DNA of 50,697 nucleotides from contig DATMAT010000078.1 of assembly GCA_035559815.1 (NCBI GenBank), positions 1 to 50,697 on the forward strand. The letters are read 5' to 3'. This document shows positions 17,878-26,449 of this stretch, piece by piece. Source of the stretch: Thermodesulfobacteriota bacterium (GTDB lineage: Bacteria; Desulfobacterota_D; UBA1144; Nemesobacterales; CSP1-2). The translations under genes were made by a program, and so were the position numbers. The notes beneath the pieces were generated by a model. It had not been told where the DNA came from, did not search any database, and saw only the letters and a list, made by a program, of their open reading frames with translations. Position 1 is the stretch's first letter. Every line of letters starts with the position of its first letter.

Positions 17878-18224
17878 CCTGCTGCTCACAAACTTTTTCC
17901 CGAATAATTGAGCAGAACCCGGTTTGAACAGACGAGAATGACTTATCTAGCAATCAAGGCAACTAATAAAGTATTAAGTTATCAAGGATAAGATAATTTC
18001 ATCGCCCCACCCTTATAACCTTATATTTCCGTTTGATGCATGTGGTTCCTTGGGACCCTCCCTCCCAATAACCAACTCAGATCCCACTGCGCATCAAATA
18101 CTACACCCCCCCTCAAGGGGGGAGGATGGATTTTGTCCCAGGGTACTCAAACTAAAGATAAATGATGTTCGTTGCCAACCTTTTCCGAGTGGTTAATAGC
18201 AACCTAGGCCCGGGAGGCCAAAGT
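17878..18224. other. Gene-free interval
   Basis: No gene or clear RNA seen. A CCCCCCTCAAGGGGGGAGG-type hairpin of the repeat families lies near 18105-18130. The rest is unremarkable. Confidence 0.5.
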
Positions 18225-18683
18225 TTACTGTTCCACTATTTGCCCTTTTAAGCTCCCTACCAAATTGAGCAGCTCTCCCTTTTCCTTATCCGGCACCTTG
18301 AATTTATCGAGAGTTTCAGTGAGAAGCTTTACGGACAGATCCCAGTCGCTCTCGGTTATACCAAGCCCGGTATGCGAGGTTTTCATATCGCGCCCGGTGT
18401 ATAGACAGGGTCCGCCGGTAGCAGAGCAGACAAAATCTACGGTGAGCTGCATGGCTTTCCTCTTAGAATCGGTGCTAAGTCCTATAAAATATTTTCCCAA
18501 CTGCTCATTCGGCACCATTCTTCCAAAAAAATCTTCCACGACCAGGGCAATAGCGTCGTAGCCGCCTAGTCTTTTGTAAAGGGATTCTTCTTGCTTATCC
18601 TCGGCGACTGTCGGCGAGAAACCCCAACTGCTAACCAAGGCTAAAACCAGGAAAAAAGACAATACTCTACCTTGCCGTTTCAT
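18225..18683 (-). CDS. Exported group 1 truncated haemoglobin
   Basis: Haem protein of the truncated globin family, 152 residues. Residues 1-28 form a signal peptide (MKRQGR, hydrophobic core, then a small-residue region ending near TVAEDK), so the globin is predicted to act outside the cytoplasm. The globin domain starts at SLYKRLGGYDAI; the proximal haem ligand is H104 (KTSHTGLGI). Group 1 members bind O2 and NO. The Cys pair around residues 86-93 (VCSATGGPC) could form a disulfide in the periplasm. A strong AAGGAGG site precedes the ATG, and a good promoter lies about 90 bases upstream. Transcribed alone. Confidence 0.88.
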   Translation of the reverse strand: MKRQGRVLSFFLVLALVSSWGFSPTVAEDKQEESLYKRLGGYDAIALVVEDFFGRMVPNEQLGKYFIGLSTDSKRKAMQLTVDFVCSATGGPCLYTGRDMKTSHTGLGITESDWDLSVKLLTETLDKFKVPDKEKGELLNLVGSLKGQIVEQ

Positions 18684-18768
18684 CTTACTCCTCCTTTTGT
18701 GGGTATTAAAAAATAATAAGCAATCTTCTAGGAATCAGCTTACACTGGACTAGGTGCATCCGTTTTTT

Positions 18769-18798
18769 ATTATGTCAAAAATAGAGGAGGTTTGTCAA
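18769..18798 (-). promoter_or_regulatory. Sigma70-type promoter of the truncated haemoglobin gene
   Basis: On the minus strand: TTGACA (18793-18798), 18-base spacer, CATAAT (18769-18774), matching 11 of 12 consensus bases. Confidence 0.65.
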
Positions 18799-18942
18799 TA
18801 CTCCTATTGTGTATTGTGCGCCCTAAAAGGATATGGGCTGGGTAACTTCTAAAGCAGCGGGGGGAGAAATAAAAACCGGGAAGCAGGGTAGTGGCAAAGT
18901 AGAGAGATAAGCACTATTTCCTACCCGTGCTCCCCGAAGGTT

Positions 18943-19152
18943 TCAGTTAATTTGCCAATTATTTTGATGTTGTAATCGAATTAAGGCCTCCCGCTTGAGT
19001 GCCATACTTATCAGGTCAACCAGGCCAGCCAGCTCCTTTCTGTTCAGGCGAACGGAAATAGATCCAGTAGTTATATGGAACTGAGAACAGCACTGGCATC
19101 TATGAACCATTCCCAGCCTGTTATGTGTTAATAATTTCAGTTTATGCGTCAT
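18943..19152 (-). CDS. Small Cys-motif protein, paralogue 1
   Basis: A 69-residue protein of no family I recognise. It shares a layout with the two products encoded upstream: a CxCC cluster (HRCQCCSQFH), a short beta-like stretch (ITTGSISVRLN), and a helix (KELAGLVDLISMALKRE). The cysteines plus the nearby His suggest metal or redox binding (inference). Its start overlaps the end of paralogue 2 by 11 bases, so the two are probably translated together. No signal peptide or membrane segment. Confidence 0.65.
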   Translation of the reverse strand: MTHKLKLLTHNRLGMVHRCQCCSQFHITTGSISVRLNRKELAGLVDLISMALKREALIRLQHQNNWQIN

Positions 19153-19372
19153 TGCCGTTCAACTCTCTCCCGTTTAAGTCGGATATGGCGCTACGTTCAA
19201 GGGCCTCGATAAGCATCTCGGCTAGGTCGAGTAAATCCCGGTGATCCAGCCTCAGGGTTATATTCCCCAAAGACAGGTGGTAATAACTACAGCAGGCACA
19301 TTTACAGACGCTACCAATTGCCGACCTTGAAAGAACTAACCCCTCCTCCCTATCGGAGTGAATCCTGCTCAT
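19142..19372 (-). CDS. Small Cys-motif protein, paralogue 2
   Basis: A 76-residue relative of the neighbouring small proteins. It has the richest cysteine cluster of the three (VCKCACCSYYH), then HLSLGNITLRLDHRDLLDLAEMLIEALER. Aligned with paralogue 1 it shares the pattern CxCC-x2-(F/Y)H-x3-G-x-(I)-(S/T)-(V/L)-RL-x4-L-x2-L. First of an overlapping pair. The upstream 317 bases (19373-19689) are very A+T-rich with a TATAAT-like box at 19472-19477 but no well-placed -35. Confidence 0.65.
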   Translation of the reverse strand: MSRIHSDREEGLVLSRSAIGSVCKCACCSYYHLSLGNITLRLDHRDLLDLAEMLIEALERSAISDLNGRELNGNDA

Positions 19373-19689
19373 CGGATTCCCCCTTGAAAGCGAGGTTCGG
19401 TGTAGTTTCTATTGACCTTAAAGCCCTCAAGCAGTAATATACTAAATATATTAATATTGAAAATCAATTTCATTATACAACAATTTACCACACTGATTCC
19501 ACCTGTCAATAGACTTTAATAAAAAGGCGCATATTTTAAGTGAATGCTCAACCTAAAGTACTTATTTGTTTAAATTCCTATGATTTATATAGTGGATATA
19601 GTGGGTTACACGGATTAAATTGGGTTTAAAATCACCGGGGGAAGTACCACTCAACGTTCCGCAGTTATAAAAGCTAAAAAATGAATCCC
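19373..19689. other. A+T-rich interval between the small Cys-protein genes
   Basis: No gene. The stretch is strongly A+T-rich, with a minus-strand TATAAT at 19472-19477 and a TTGACA at 19505-19510, spaced too far apart (27 bases) to be a standard pair. Probably the control region of the paralogue 2-paralogue 1 pair. Confidence 0.4.
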
Positions 19690-19929
19690 TTAAGTGGTGT
19701 TCTTTCCCAAAATCCGGTTATTGGCCATGGCTCGTGGATAGGTGTCATCCGGATTCCCTTCTATGGATTCGACCACCTTATTGAGCGTCTCGGCATAAGA
19801 CTTTAGCTCGGCATAACTCAAACGCAGGGTGACATACCCGAAGGTGACATAATATCCCCCACAGCTACACTCCTGGATGTTACCATAGGGAAATGTAGAT
19901 AATGTCTTTCTGATGCAGCTCTCACTCAT
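19690..19929 (-). CDS. Small Cys-motif protein, paralogue 3
   Basis: A 79-residue third member of the local family. The cysteine cluster is reduced to CSC (QECSCGGYY) and the His is replaced by Tyr, but the core VTFGYVTLRLSYAELKSYAETLNKV aligns clearly with the other two. It has its own GGAG ribosome-binding site (near 19938) and lies 317 bases upstream of paralogue 2 on the same strand. Unrecognised family; the weaker metal-site motif suggests divergence in function. Confidence 0.62.
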   Translation of the reverse strand: MSESCIRKTLSTFPYGNIQECSCGGYYVTFGYVTLRLSYAELKSYAETLNKVVESIEGNPDDTYPRAMANNRILGKNTT

Positions 19930-20147
19930 AGCACACTCCTAACTTGGTTTATTCTTTCCCTATATTCTCTATTAAGAAGTTTTATCGAAAAAGAGCCTTA
20001 AAGAATAACTCAGATTCAAATCCGGTCTGCTAAAACTTACCTAAAGCTAATCAAAGGTTCAAATGATTGTTATCCTTGCATGAAACCAATGTATTAAGTA
20101 ATCTGATTTGGCGGTTTATTAATTGAATAAATTTTGATCGAAGAAGC

Positions 20148-21032
20148 ATGCGATTTCCGGAGTATTTTAAAGACAGCACAAAACCGATTATATCTTTTGA
20201 ACTCTTTCCGCCAAAAACCGACCAGGGAATGAAGGCGTTGCTTCGGGTCATTCCGGAGCTTATTGACCTGGGCCCCGATTATATAACCGTAACGTATGGA
20301 GCCATGGGGTCTACACAGAAAATGACGCTTCAAATCGCATCGCTCATAAAAAACGGCTACAACATGGAAACAGCATGCCACCTGACCTGCGTGGGGGCTT
20401 CCCGCACGGGGCTGGATGAAATTCTTGAGCAGATTTTTACCGCCGGAATCCGAAATATAGTGGCTCTACGCGGTGACCCACCTATCGGTGAAAAAAACTA
20501 TGTTCCACCTCCAGACGGTTACTCCCACGCATATCAGTTAGTAGAGCACATAAGACGCTTTGAAAAAAGGAAAGGTCAAGAGCCGTCAGGAATTGCTGTA
20601 GCCGGTTATCCCGAGAAGCACATCGAAGCGCCAAGCATGGAATCAGACATTGCCAACCTGAAACGCAAGGTAGAAGCCGGAGCCGACCTCATCATTACGC
20701 AGCTCTTCTTTGATAACTCCTATTTTTTTAACTATGTAGACAAAGTCAGGTCCGCCGGTATAAATCTACCGGTAGTCCCGGGGCTGATGCCTATTCAATC
20801 ATCGAGACAGATCAAAAGGATTACCTCTATGTGCGGCTCCACCATACCTCCAGAACTTCAGGAAGAGCTGGACACCGCCCTTGATGACGATGAAAAGGCC
20901 AGTGATGTAGGGGTGAGACAATGCATAAGACAGGCTCGGGAGCTGCTCGCTAGGGGCGTTCCTGGACTCCACTTTTACGTACTCAACAAATCAAACCAAA
21001 TGAAGCGGATCATGGAGGCGCTAAGGCGGTAG
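20148..21032 (+). CDS. metF: Methylenetetrahydrofolate reductase
   Basis: FAD-dependent (beta-alpha)8-barrel enzyme that reduces 5,10-methylene-THF to 5-methyl-THF for methionine synthesis. The 294-residue product has the N-terminal SFELFPPKTDQG motif with the active-site Glu, VTYGAMGST, TACHLTCVGASR, NIVALRGDPP, and GADLIITQLFFD, all hallmarks of bacterial MetF. Length matches the single-domain bacterial type. It faces away from the small Cys-protein genes and has no obvious strong ribosome-binding site apart from GAAGAAG. Confidence 0.95.
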   Translation: MRFPEYFKDSTKPIISFELFPPKTDQGMKALLRVIPELIDLGPDYITVTYGAMGSTQKMTLQIASLIKNGYNMETACHLTCVGASRTGLDEILEQIFTAGIRNIVALRGDPPIGEKNYVPPPDGYSHAYQLVEHIRRFEKRKGQEPSGIAVAGYPEKHIEAPSMESDIANLKRKVEAGADLIITQLFFDNSYFFNYVDKVRSAGINLPVVPGLMPIQSSRQIKRITSMCGSTIPPELQEELDTALDDDEKASDVGVRQCIRQARELLARGVPGLHFYVLNKSNQMKRIMEALRR

Positions 21033-21239
21033 TATAGCCAGGAAAAGATTCTTCGACGAGAAATGTAGTGCAAATTAAGGCGAATAAAAATAAGCAGATG
21101 CAAGATTCATGATGCATGATCTTAAAAAAGAAAATTCATGAAATCTTTTACCTGCATCTTATATCAATGCCAATTTTACACGGAATACTCTTAAGTAACC
21201 CGTATCCTTTCGTTTCCGCCAATGGCAAAATTGTAAGAC

Positions 21240-21923
21240 ATGCCCGAAACCAAAACCCTTTTTAACACGGTTGCGAAAAACTACGACATGCTGAACACCC
21301 TATTCAGCATGGGGATAGATAGGCTGTGGAGAAAAAGACTGGTGCAGGAAATAGGAAACGCCGGCCTGGTGCTGGACATCGCTACCGGAACTGCGGAAGT
21401 GGCCGTTGAAGTTTTAAATCAACTAAAAAACAGCTACGCGGTCGGGGTAGACCCTAGTTTAGAGATGCTGGAGATCGGGAGGAAAAAGCTCCGCACACAT
21501 GGGATAGACAAGAGAGCGATCCTCCTGCCGGGGACGGCGGAAAACCTGGCATTCAAGGATAACACCTTCGATGCCGTAACCATCGCCTTTGGGATTAGAA
21601 ATACGGTTGACCCCAAGAAATCACTCATGGAGATGAACCGGATCCTTAAACCGGGGGCAAAAATCGCCATTCTAGAATTCGCTGTGCCCAGGAATAAAAT
21701 CTTTAGCCCGGCATACATGTTCTATCTAAAGAATCTCATGCCCCTGGTCGGGGCGCTCTTTGGGACAAAAAAGGAATATAAATATCTGGGTGATTCCATC
21801 TCCATATTCCCGCAAAGAGAATCCTTCATCCAGCTAATGGAAGAGTGTGGATTCGATGTAAAGAAAACAATCGAGCTTACCATGGGAACAGTGATTATCT
21901 ACGTTGGGATAAAGAAGGGCTAG
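21240..21923 (+). CDS. ubiE: Demethylmenaquinone/2-polyprenyl benzoquinol methyltransferase
   Basis: SAM-dependent C-methyltransferase of quinone biosynthesis (MenG/UbiE), 227 residues. Motifs are VAKNYDMLNTLFSMGIDRLWRK at the N-terminus, the SAM-binding LDIATGTAEVAVEV, DAVTIAFGIRNTVDPKKSL and RILKPGAKIAILEF. It would supply the quinone used by the complex I encoded in the same window. It lies 207 bases after metF, with a stretch resembling a degenerate 'GATGCAAGATTCATGATGC' repeat between, so co-transcription is uncertain. Menaquinone versus ubiquinone cannot be decided. Confidence 0.92.
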   Translation: MPETKTLFNTVAKNYDMLNTLFSMGIDRLWRKRLVQEIGNAGLVLDIATGTAEVAVEVLNQLKNSYAVGVDPSLEMLEIGRKKLRTHGIDKRAILLPGTAENLAFKDNTFDAVTIAFGIRNTVDPKKSLMEMNRILKPGAKIAILEFAVPRNKIFSPAYMFYLKNLMPLVGALFGTKKEYKYLGDSISIFPQRESFIQLMEECGFDVKKTIELTMGTVIIYVGIKKG

Positions 21924-21958
21924 GAAATAACCGCTGGCGCTAAGCGACGGTAGTTTCT

Positions 21959-22320
21959 ATGCCCGATTTTTTCTCGCTAGAGAAAGTATTAATCGGATAA
22001 CATGCGGAGATAGAATTAATCGAGCATCCTTCTTTTTAAAAACTGGATTCCCGCTTCCGCGGGAATGACACCCCAACCTGTCATCCCAGTCCTCCGGCTA
22101 AACCGGGGGATTGATTGGGAACTCTCTTTGATTGTCATCCCCGAGTGTTCCCGGCTAAAGCTTGTATCCGAAAGTATTAATCGGATAATATGCGGAAACA
22201 AGATTAATCGGGGATCCATCGCCTCCTGTCATTCCCGAAATCTTTAAATCGGGAATCCATCTTTTGAAAAACTGCATTCCCGTTCCCCGCATACGCAAGG
22301 ACAAGCCTCACGGTAATGAC
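21959..22320. repeat. Hairpin-family repeat array
   Basis: Several units head to tail. One has arms ATGCCCGA (21959) and TCGAGCAT (22020). Another has ATCCCCGA (22137) and TCGGGGAT (22208) enclosing an inner hairpin TATCCGA (22165)/TCGGATA (22181). ATTCCCGC...GCGGGAAT and ATTCCCGA...TCGGGAAT hairpins sit between. The last unit reaches into the end of the photolyase gene. Confidence 0.7.
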
Positions 22321-23636
22321 CATTTCTTGTATGCCTCCTTCGCCAGCCCGCTCATGTCGTAATGATTGACTATCGGTTCATAATAGGGCAAGTCGTAGTT
22401 CAGCGGGTCGTGTATCATTTCCGGAGCCACCTTATTAAGCTCAGGGACATACTTTTTTATGTATTTGCATTCCGGGTCGAATTTCTGAGATTGTAAAATA
22501 GGGTTGAATATCCTGAGCGGTTTTGGGTCCGCTCCTACCGAGGCCGCCCACTGCCAGTTCCCTATGTCCACGTTTTCATCGTAGTCCACAAGATAGTGGA
22601 AAAAATGGTTATCGCCCCATCTCCAGTCTATCAATAAATCCTTGGTCAAGAATGAGGCCACTATCATCCTCACCCGGTTATGAATCCAACCCTCTTCCTT
22701 GAGCTGTCTCATTCCGGCATCGACTATGGGATACCCGGTCCTGCCCTCCTTCCAGGCTTCATACCATTTCTCGTTATTCATCCACTTAATACCTCTTCTC
22801 TTCTCCTGGAATTCCAGATCCCTGGTCTCCGGAAAGTGATGCATTATGTGGTACCAGAATTCTCTCCAGGCCAGTTCCGAGATAAAGGTGTTTGCGCCGT
22901 CGGCCAAGGATGAGGCGGTGCTATAGATTTTCCTTATAGATACAACGCCAAACCTTATATACGGTGAGAGTCTCGATGTTCCGTCGATGTAGGGGAAATT
23001 CCTGGTCTGGTCGTATCGGCGGAAATCAAACTCCCTAAGCCTTTTTTGTGGAAAGTCCATTTGCCAGTGTTTGTTAGTGGGAAATCGGTAATCCCGTTTT
23101 ATTCTTTCTAACGAATCTATTTCCAGAACGGGTGAATTGATCTTTGTAATCTTGAGCAAATCACCCCTCTTATCAACCCCGGACCAGAGCTTGTAGAAGG
23201 GTGTAAACACCTTTCTCTCTGCTACCCTATCCGGCGGCACTAAGAACGTGTCCTCGTATTCCTTAAATTCCACCCCGTTCTTCAAGCACAACATTCTGAC
23301 CACCTTATCCCTTTCCGCCCCGTCAAAACCGTAGGCCTTGTTGAGATAAAGAGCATCCGCTTTCTTTCTCTCGAATAAATCCGGGAATATTTTCTCTGGA
23401 TCACCCTCGACAACCATCAGATAGGAACCAGCGGCCTTAAGCTCATTTTCCAGATTTTGGAGGGCTTCCATCAGGAAACCCAGTCTATGGTTGTCCGGGT
23501 TCAGTTTTTTTAGTATTTGTGGGTCCAGTATGAATAGGGGAATAACCTCTTTACTTTCCTTGACCGCATGATAGAGCCCGGTATTGTCCTCTACCCTTAG
23601 GTCCCTTTTAAACCAGAAAATCGTGCGCTTATTCAT
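22308..23636 (-). CDS. phr: Deoxyribodipyrimidine photolyase
   Basis: Light-driven repair of cyclobutane pyrimidine dimers, 442 residues, class I photolyase/cryptochrome family. The N-terminal Rossmann-type antenna domain begins IFWFKRDLRVEDNTGL. The FAD domain has ISELAWREFWYHIMHHFPE, GRTGYPIVDAGMRQLKEEGWIHNRVRMIVASFL, and DYDENVDIGNWQWAASVGADPKP, including the Trp electron-transfer region. The last three codons and the stop are read from the inner end of a dispersed repeat, so the original C-terminus may have been replaced. A protective enzyme in an organism that sees light, or is carried to it. Confidence 0.93.
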   Translation of the reverse strand: MNKRTIFWFKRDLRVEDNTGLYHAVKESKEVIPLFILDPQILKKLNPDNHRLGFLMEALQNLENELKAAGSYLMVVEGDPEKIFPDLFERKKADALYLNKAYGFDGAERDKVVRMLCLKNGVEFKEYEDTFLVPPDRVAERKVFTPFYKLWSGVDKRGDLLKITKINSPVLEIDSLERIKRDYRFPTNKHWQMDFPQKRLREFDFRRYDQTRNFPYIDGTSRLSPYIRFGVVSIRKIYSTASSLADGANTFISELAWREFWYHIMHHFPETRDLEFQEKRRGIKWMNNEKWYEAWKEGRTGYPIVDAGMRQLKEEGWIHNRVRMIVASFLTKDLLIDWRWGDNHFFHYLVDYDENVDIGNWQWAASVGADPKPLRIFNPILQSQKFDPECKYIKKYVPELNKVAPEMIHDPLNYDLPYYEPIVNHYDMSGLAKEAYKKWSLP

Positions 23637-24121
23637 TGTCCATTACCGTATTAGTGCATTATTATCATTCTCAGTGGTACTGCTTGAGGGTACTTAATAT
23701 ATAGGGAAATTCAAAGAAAAACGGCTAGGGGGATTACCGCTGATGATAAAGACTATATGCAGGAAACAAGCCTTACCAAGTATACAACTCTTATGTCATC
23801 CCCGTCCCCCGGTTTAATCAGGGGATCAATCGGGGATCTACTCCTCTCTGTCATGCCCGAATGTTCCCCGCTAAAGCTTGTATCCGAAAGTATTAATCGG
23901 ATAACATGCGGGGACAGGATTAATCGGGCATCCATCTTTTGAAAAACTGGATTCACGCTCCCGGATCATGGTCGAGGACAAGTTCTGCGGGAATGACAAG
24001 AGGGTAAACAACCGTATATTAGAACCGATCATTAAAAATCATTAAGACGGAATTCTAAGACTGCCAGAAGATAGAGAATCTTTAGCTTTATATATTGCTT
24101 TAAGACATACTACTTGACTTC
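23637..24121. other. Repeat-bearing interval
   Basis: No gene. It holds the hairpin-family array at 23797-23998 and A+T-rich flanks. A GATAAT box lies near 23660 upstream of the photolyase gene on the minus strand, without a good -35. Confidence 0.5.
23797..23998. repeat. Hairpin-family repeat array
   Basis: The clearest copy has outer arms ATGCCCGA (23853) and TCGGGCAT (23924), middle arms TCCCCGC (23865) and GCGGGGA (23908), and inner arms TATCCGA (23881) and TCGGATA (23897), all perfect. A preceding unit has ATCCCCG...CGGGGAT near 23798-23838. The array ends with GCGGGAATGAC. Confidence 0.75.
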
Positions 24122-24928
24122 CTATCCGATGTGCCGCTTTAAGAAGTCTAACGTAGTCTGGTTAAATTCCTCGGTCTTCTCGTACAGCCCGGCGTGAGAG
24201 CAATTCTTATAAACCAACAATTCAGAATTCTTTATGTTATTCTTCATCGCACCGGCAAAGCGCGTTGAGCATACCATATCAAACTCACCAAAGGTTATAA
24301 AAGTAGGCGCTTTTATCTTTCCTAGATGAGATTCACAGTCGTGAGCTATTACCGCATCAGACTGTCTCATAAATGCATCCAGGGGCTGCACTGGTCTTCC
24401 TCTTACAAAATCAGAAAGCGCCTTGATATAATCGGGTTTTGCGGCGTAAAGTTCTGGGGTAAAGCACCAGGGGAAAATGCCCTTAATAACCATTTCTGGA
24501 ACACTCCCCAGAGCTTTTGCTATTAACTGCCAACCTTCTACAACGACTTTTAGATAAGGGTCGGTCTTTTGCCATGAACTGTGTAATGATAACGACTTAA
24601 CCTTGTCCGGATACTTTGCCGCAAGCCACATACCCACCGCGGCACCCAACGAGACTCCCGCTACATGGGCTTTTTCTATTCCCAGTGCCTGCATTAATCC
24701 AGCAACATCATCAGCGAATAGCTCGGTAGAGTAGATACCTTCCGGCTTATCGCTTTCGCCACCTCCTCTTAAATCTATAGAGATACAGGTAACGTGCTTA
24801 GAATACTCCGGGATTTGAAAGGCGTAACAGGCATTGTCGGCGCTCAAAAAAGGTATAAGAATAAGAGGCTCCCCAGTTCCTTGCTTCTCATAATTCATAT
24901 TTATACCATTTGCTTTAACTTTAGGCAT
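24122..24928 (-). CDS. Alpha/beta-fold hydrolase
   Basis: A 268-residue single-domain hydrolase resembling 3-oxoadipate enol-lactonase and related esterases. The nucleophile elbow is GVSLGAA with Ser93; the acid is probably the Asp in FGEFDMVCS and the base the His in NCSHAGLYE. The strand-turn CISIDLRGGGESDKPEG is typical of the family. No signal peptide, so cytoplasmic. The ATG has a strong GGAGG site and a well-formed promoter lies upstream. Substrate is not predictable; it stands alone. Confidence 0.85.
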   Translation of the reverse strand: MPKVKANGINMNYEKQGTGEPLILIPFLSADNACYAFQIPEYSKHVTCISIDLRGGGESDKPEGIYSTELFADDVAGLMQALGIEKAHVAGVSLGAAVGMWLAAKYPDKVKSLSLHSSWQKTDPYLKVVVEGWQLIAKALGSVPEMVIKGIFPWCFTPELYAAKPDYIKALSDFVRGRPVQPLDAFMRQSDAVIAHDCESHLGKIKAPTFITFGEFDMVCSTRFAGAMKNNIKNSELLVYKNCSHAGLYEKTEEFNQTTLDFLKRHIG

Positions 24929-25245
24929 TTTTTCCTCCTCGCTGGCTCATGTGAACCAGATGTATGTATAGGCCCTATTATATAACAAAATATAGTTTCT
25001 AATCAATTTCAAACCCGTCCAAAATAAAAGATTGCTTCACGGGGATCCGAGGTAATAAAAAGCCGTTCACCCTGAGCTTGGTCCCCGGTTAAACCGGCGG
25101 AAGGGCAAACACCTTACGTTTTAAATTCATCCTTCGATTAGACTCAGAGCCTGTCCGGAGTGGATCCCCGATCAAACCGGGGAAGGCATGAGCGGACGTA
25201 CATCCGCTCAAGATATTGTTAATAAAATCGAGTTAGCGAGAACAA
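24929..25245. other. Promoter and repeats between two hydrolase genes
   Basis: Contains the promoter at 24977-25006 and, at 25060-25200, dispersed repeats of the 'CCCTGAGCTTGGTCCCCGG' and ATCCCCGATC...CGGGGA kinds. No gene. Confidence 0.5.
24977..25006 (-). promoter_or_regulatory. Sigma70-type promoter of the alpha/beta hydrolase gene
   Basis: On the minus strand: TTGATT (25001-25006), 18-base spacer, a perfect TATAAT (24977-24982), about 50 bases before the ATG. Confidence 0.65.
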
Positions 25246-26202
25246 TTACTTCTTAGAGTACTTCTCAAAAAAATTCCAAATCAATTCTTCCGCATAAATT
25301 TCGGTGCCAGCCTCACTAGAATGAGACTCCGTTAACTTCGTTCGCTTCATGAGACGAGGCCAGTTATGTCCGCCACCAATAATCCCGTAGAGCACTACCT
25401 CTGTGCTATCTCTGCAACCACTGTACGTCTTCCTCTTCACAGCTCTATTATTACTGGCTATATAGTCTTCCTCGGAAGATTTAGGGCAACCATTTATGTC
25501 ACTCCACTTGCTCACTGTGGTCGGAATGGAAAGGATTCTCCACCCGGATATGCCTACACCCCTCACCTCTCCGCCTTGCCACGGTACAATAGAATCCTCA
25601 GTGCCGTGTACGTGCATCACCGAAACCGCCCTACCTGGATTGCAACTTGTAGATAGCTTCTCTGCCATGGTCCCGGCTACGGATGCAACAGCGGTTATTT
25701 TCTGAGATAGCTCACAGGCTAGACGTTGTACGAACATGCCCCCGTTGGAGTATCCGGTTGCATATACTCGACCGGAATCTATTCTGAACTCATTGCCGAG
25801 TTTATCAATGAGTGCGGAGACGAAACCCACATCATCGACCCCCGCCCTACCTGCCGGAGTCGCTCCGCTGCCGTCAGCCCAGCTCGCCTCGTAGCCGTCC
25901 GGATAGACGACCAGGAATCCCCTCCGGTCCGATAATTCGTTAAAGCCTGTTGCCACTTCCATCTCCCTGCCGCTTCCTCCGAGGCCATGAAAGACAAGCA
26001 GTAGAGGAACTGGTTTAGTCCGGTCATAAGAGGTGGGAACGTGGATGCGATAGGTTCGCTTGATTCCACCAAAATCAAGCGATGCATTATCGCTCACATT
26101 ATATGCTTTATCCTTTCCAGCAATGTAGTAAGAGATGAAAAAAGCCAAGCCTAGAGATACAACTATGAGAAGGAACCTTCTTAGAGATTTGTGCTCAATC
26201 AC
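25246..26202 (-). CDS. Secreted PHB-depolymerase/feruloyl-esterase-like hydrolase
   Basis: A 318-residue serine hydrolase of the LpqC/esterase-PHB family. The N-terminus (residues ~9-28) is a hydrophobic export signal or membrane anchor following a basic start. Motifs are LLVFHGLGGSGRE (oxyanion region), VYATGYSNGGM with the nucleophile Ser, HVHGTEDSIVPW with the likely acid, and GGGHNWP with the catalytic His. These enzymes cleave polyhydroxyalkanoate, feruloyl or acetyl esters outside the cell; the substrate here is unknown. The start is GTG, supported by a GAGGAGG site seven bases upstream. Confidence 0.85.
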   Translation of the reverse strand: MIEHKSLRRFLLIVVSLGLAFFISYYIAGKDKAYNVSDNASLDFGGIKRTYRIHVPTSYDRTKPVPLLLVFHGLGGSGREMEVATGFNELSDRRGFLVVYPDGYEASWADGSGATPAGRAGVDDVGFVSALIDKLGNEFRIDSGRVYATGYSNGGMFVQRLACELSQKITAVASVAGTMAEKLSTSCNPGRAVSVMHVHGTEDSIVPWQGGEVRGVGISGWRILSIPTTVSKWSDINGCPKSSEEDYIASNNRAVKRKTYSGCRDSTEVVLYGIIGGGHNWPRLMKRTKLTESHSSEAGTEIYAEELIWNFFEKYSKK

Positions 26203-26274
26203 CTATTCCTCCTCTGCTCAGGATTTTTGAATTGCGGTTGAAGCTTGGGAATCAATTTACCGATTCCGTTTATG

Positions 26275-26305
26275 TTATCATTCATAAATAAAAGACTATT
26301 GTCAA
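26275..26305 (-). promoter_or_regulatory. Possible promoter of the PHB-depolymerase-like gene
   Basis: On the minus strand: perfect TTGACA (26300-26305), then TGATAA (26275-26280) after a 19-base spacer, a little longer than ideal. Confidence 0.35.
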
Positions 26306-26449
26306 CGTAAAATTCAAGTCTTTGCCAACAGCAGGAGATGAAACCTTAAAGTATTGGGTTCTTTTACTATTTCACCGAACCCTTAAAATGTATAGTAATC
26401 AAGCAGTCCGTAGAAAACTCCACGTTATGGCCTTGCGACGAAGCTGCTC

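Noticed and set aside
19990-20040. ATTCAAATCC word resembling a tRNA T-loop
   Set aside because: The flanking bases do not form a T-stem, and there is no acceptor, D or anticodon arm around it.
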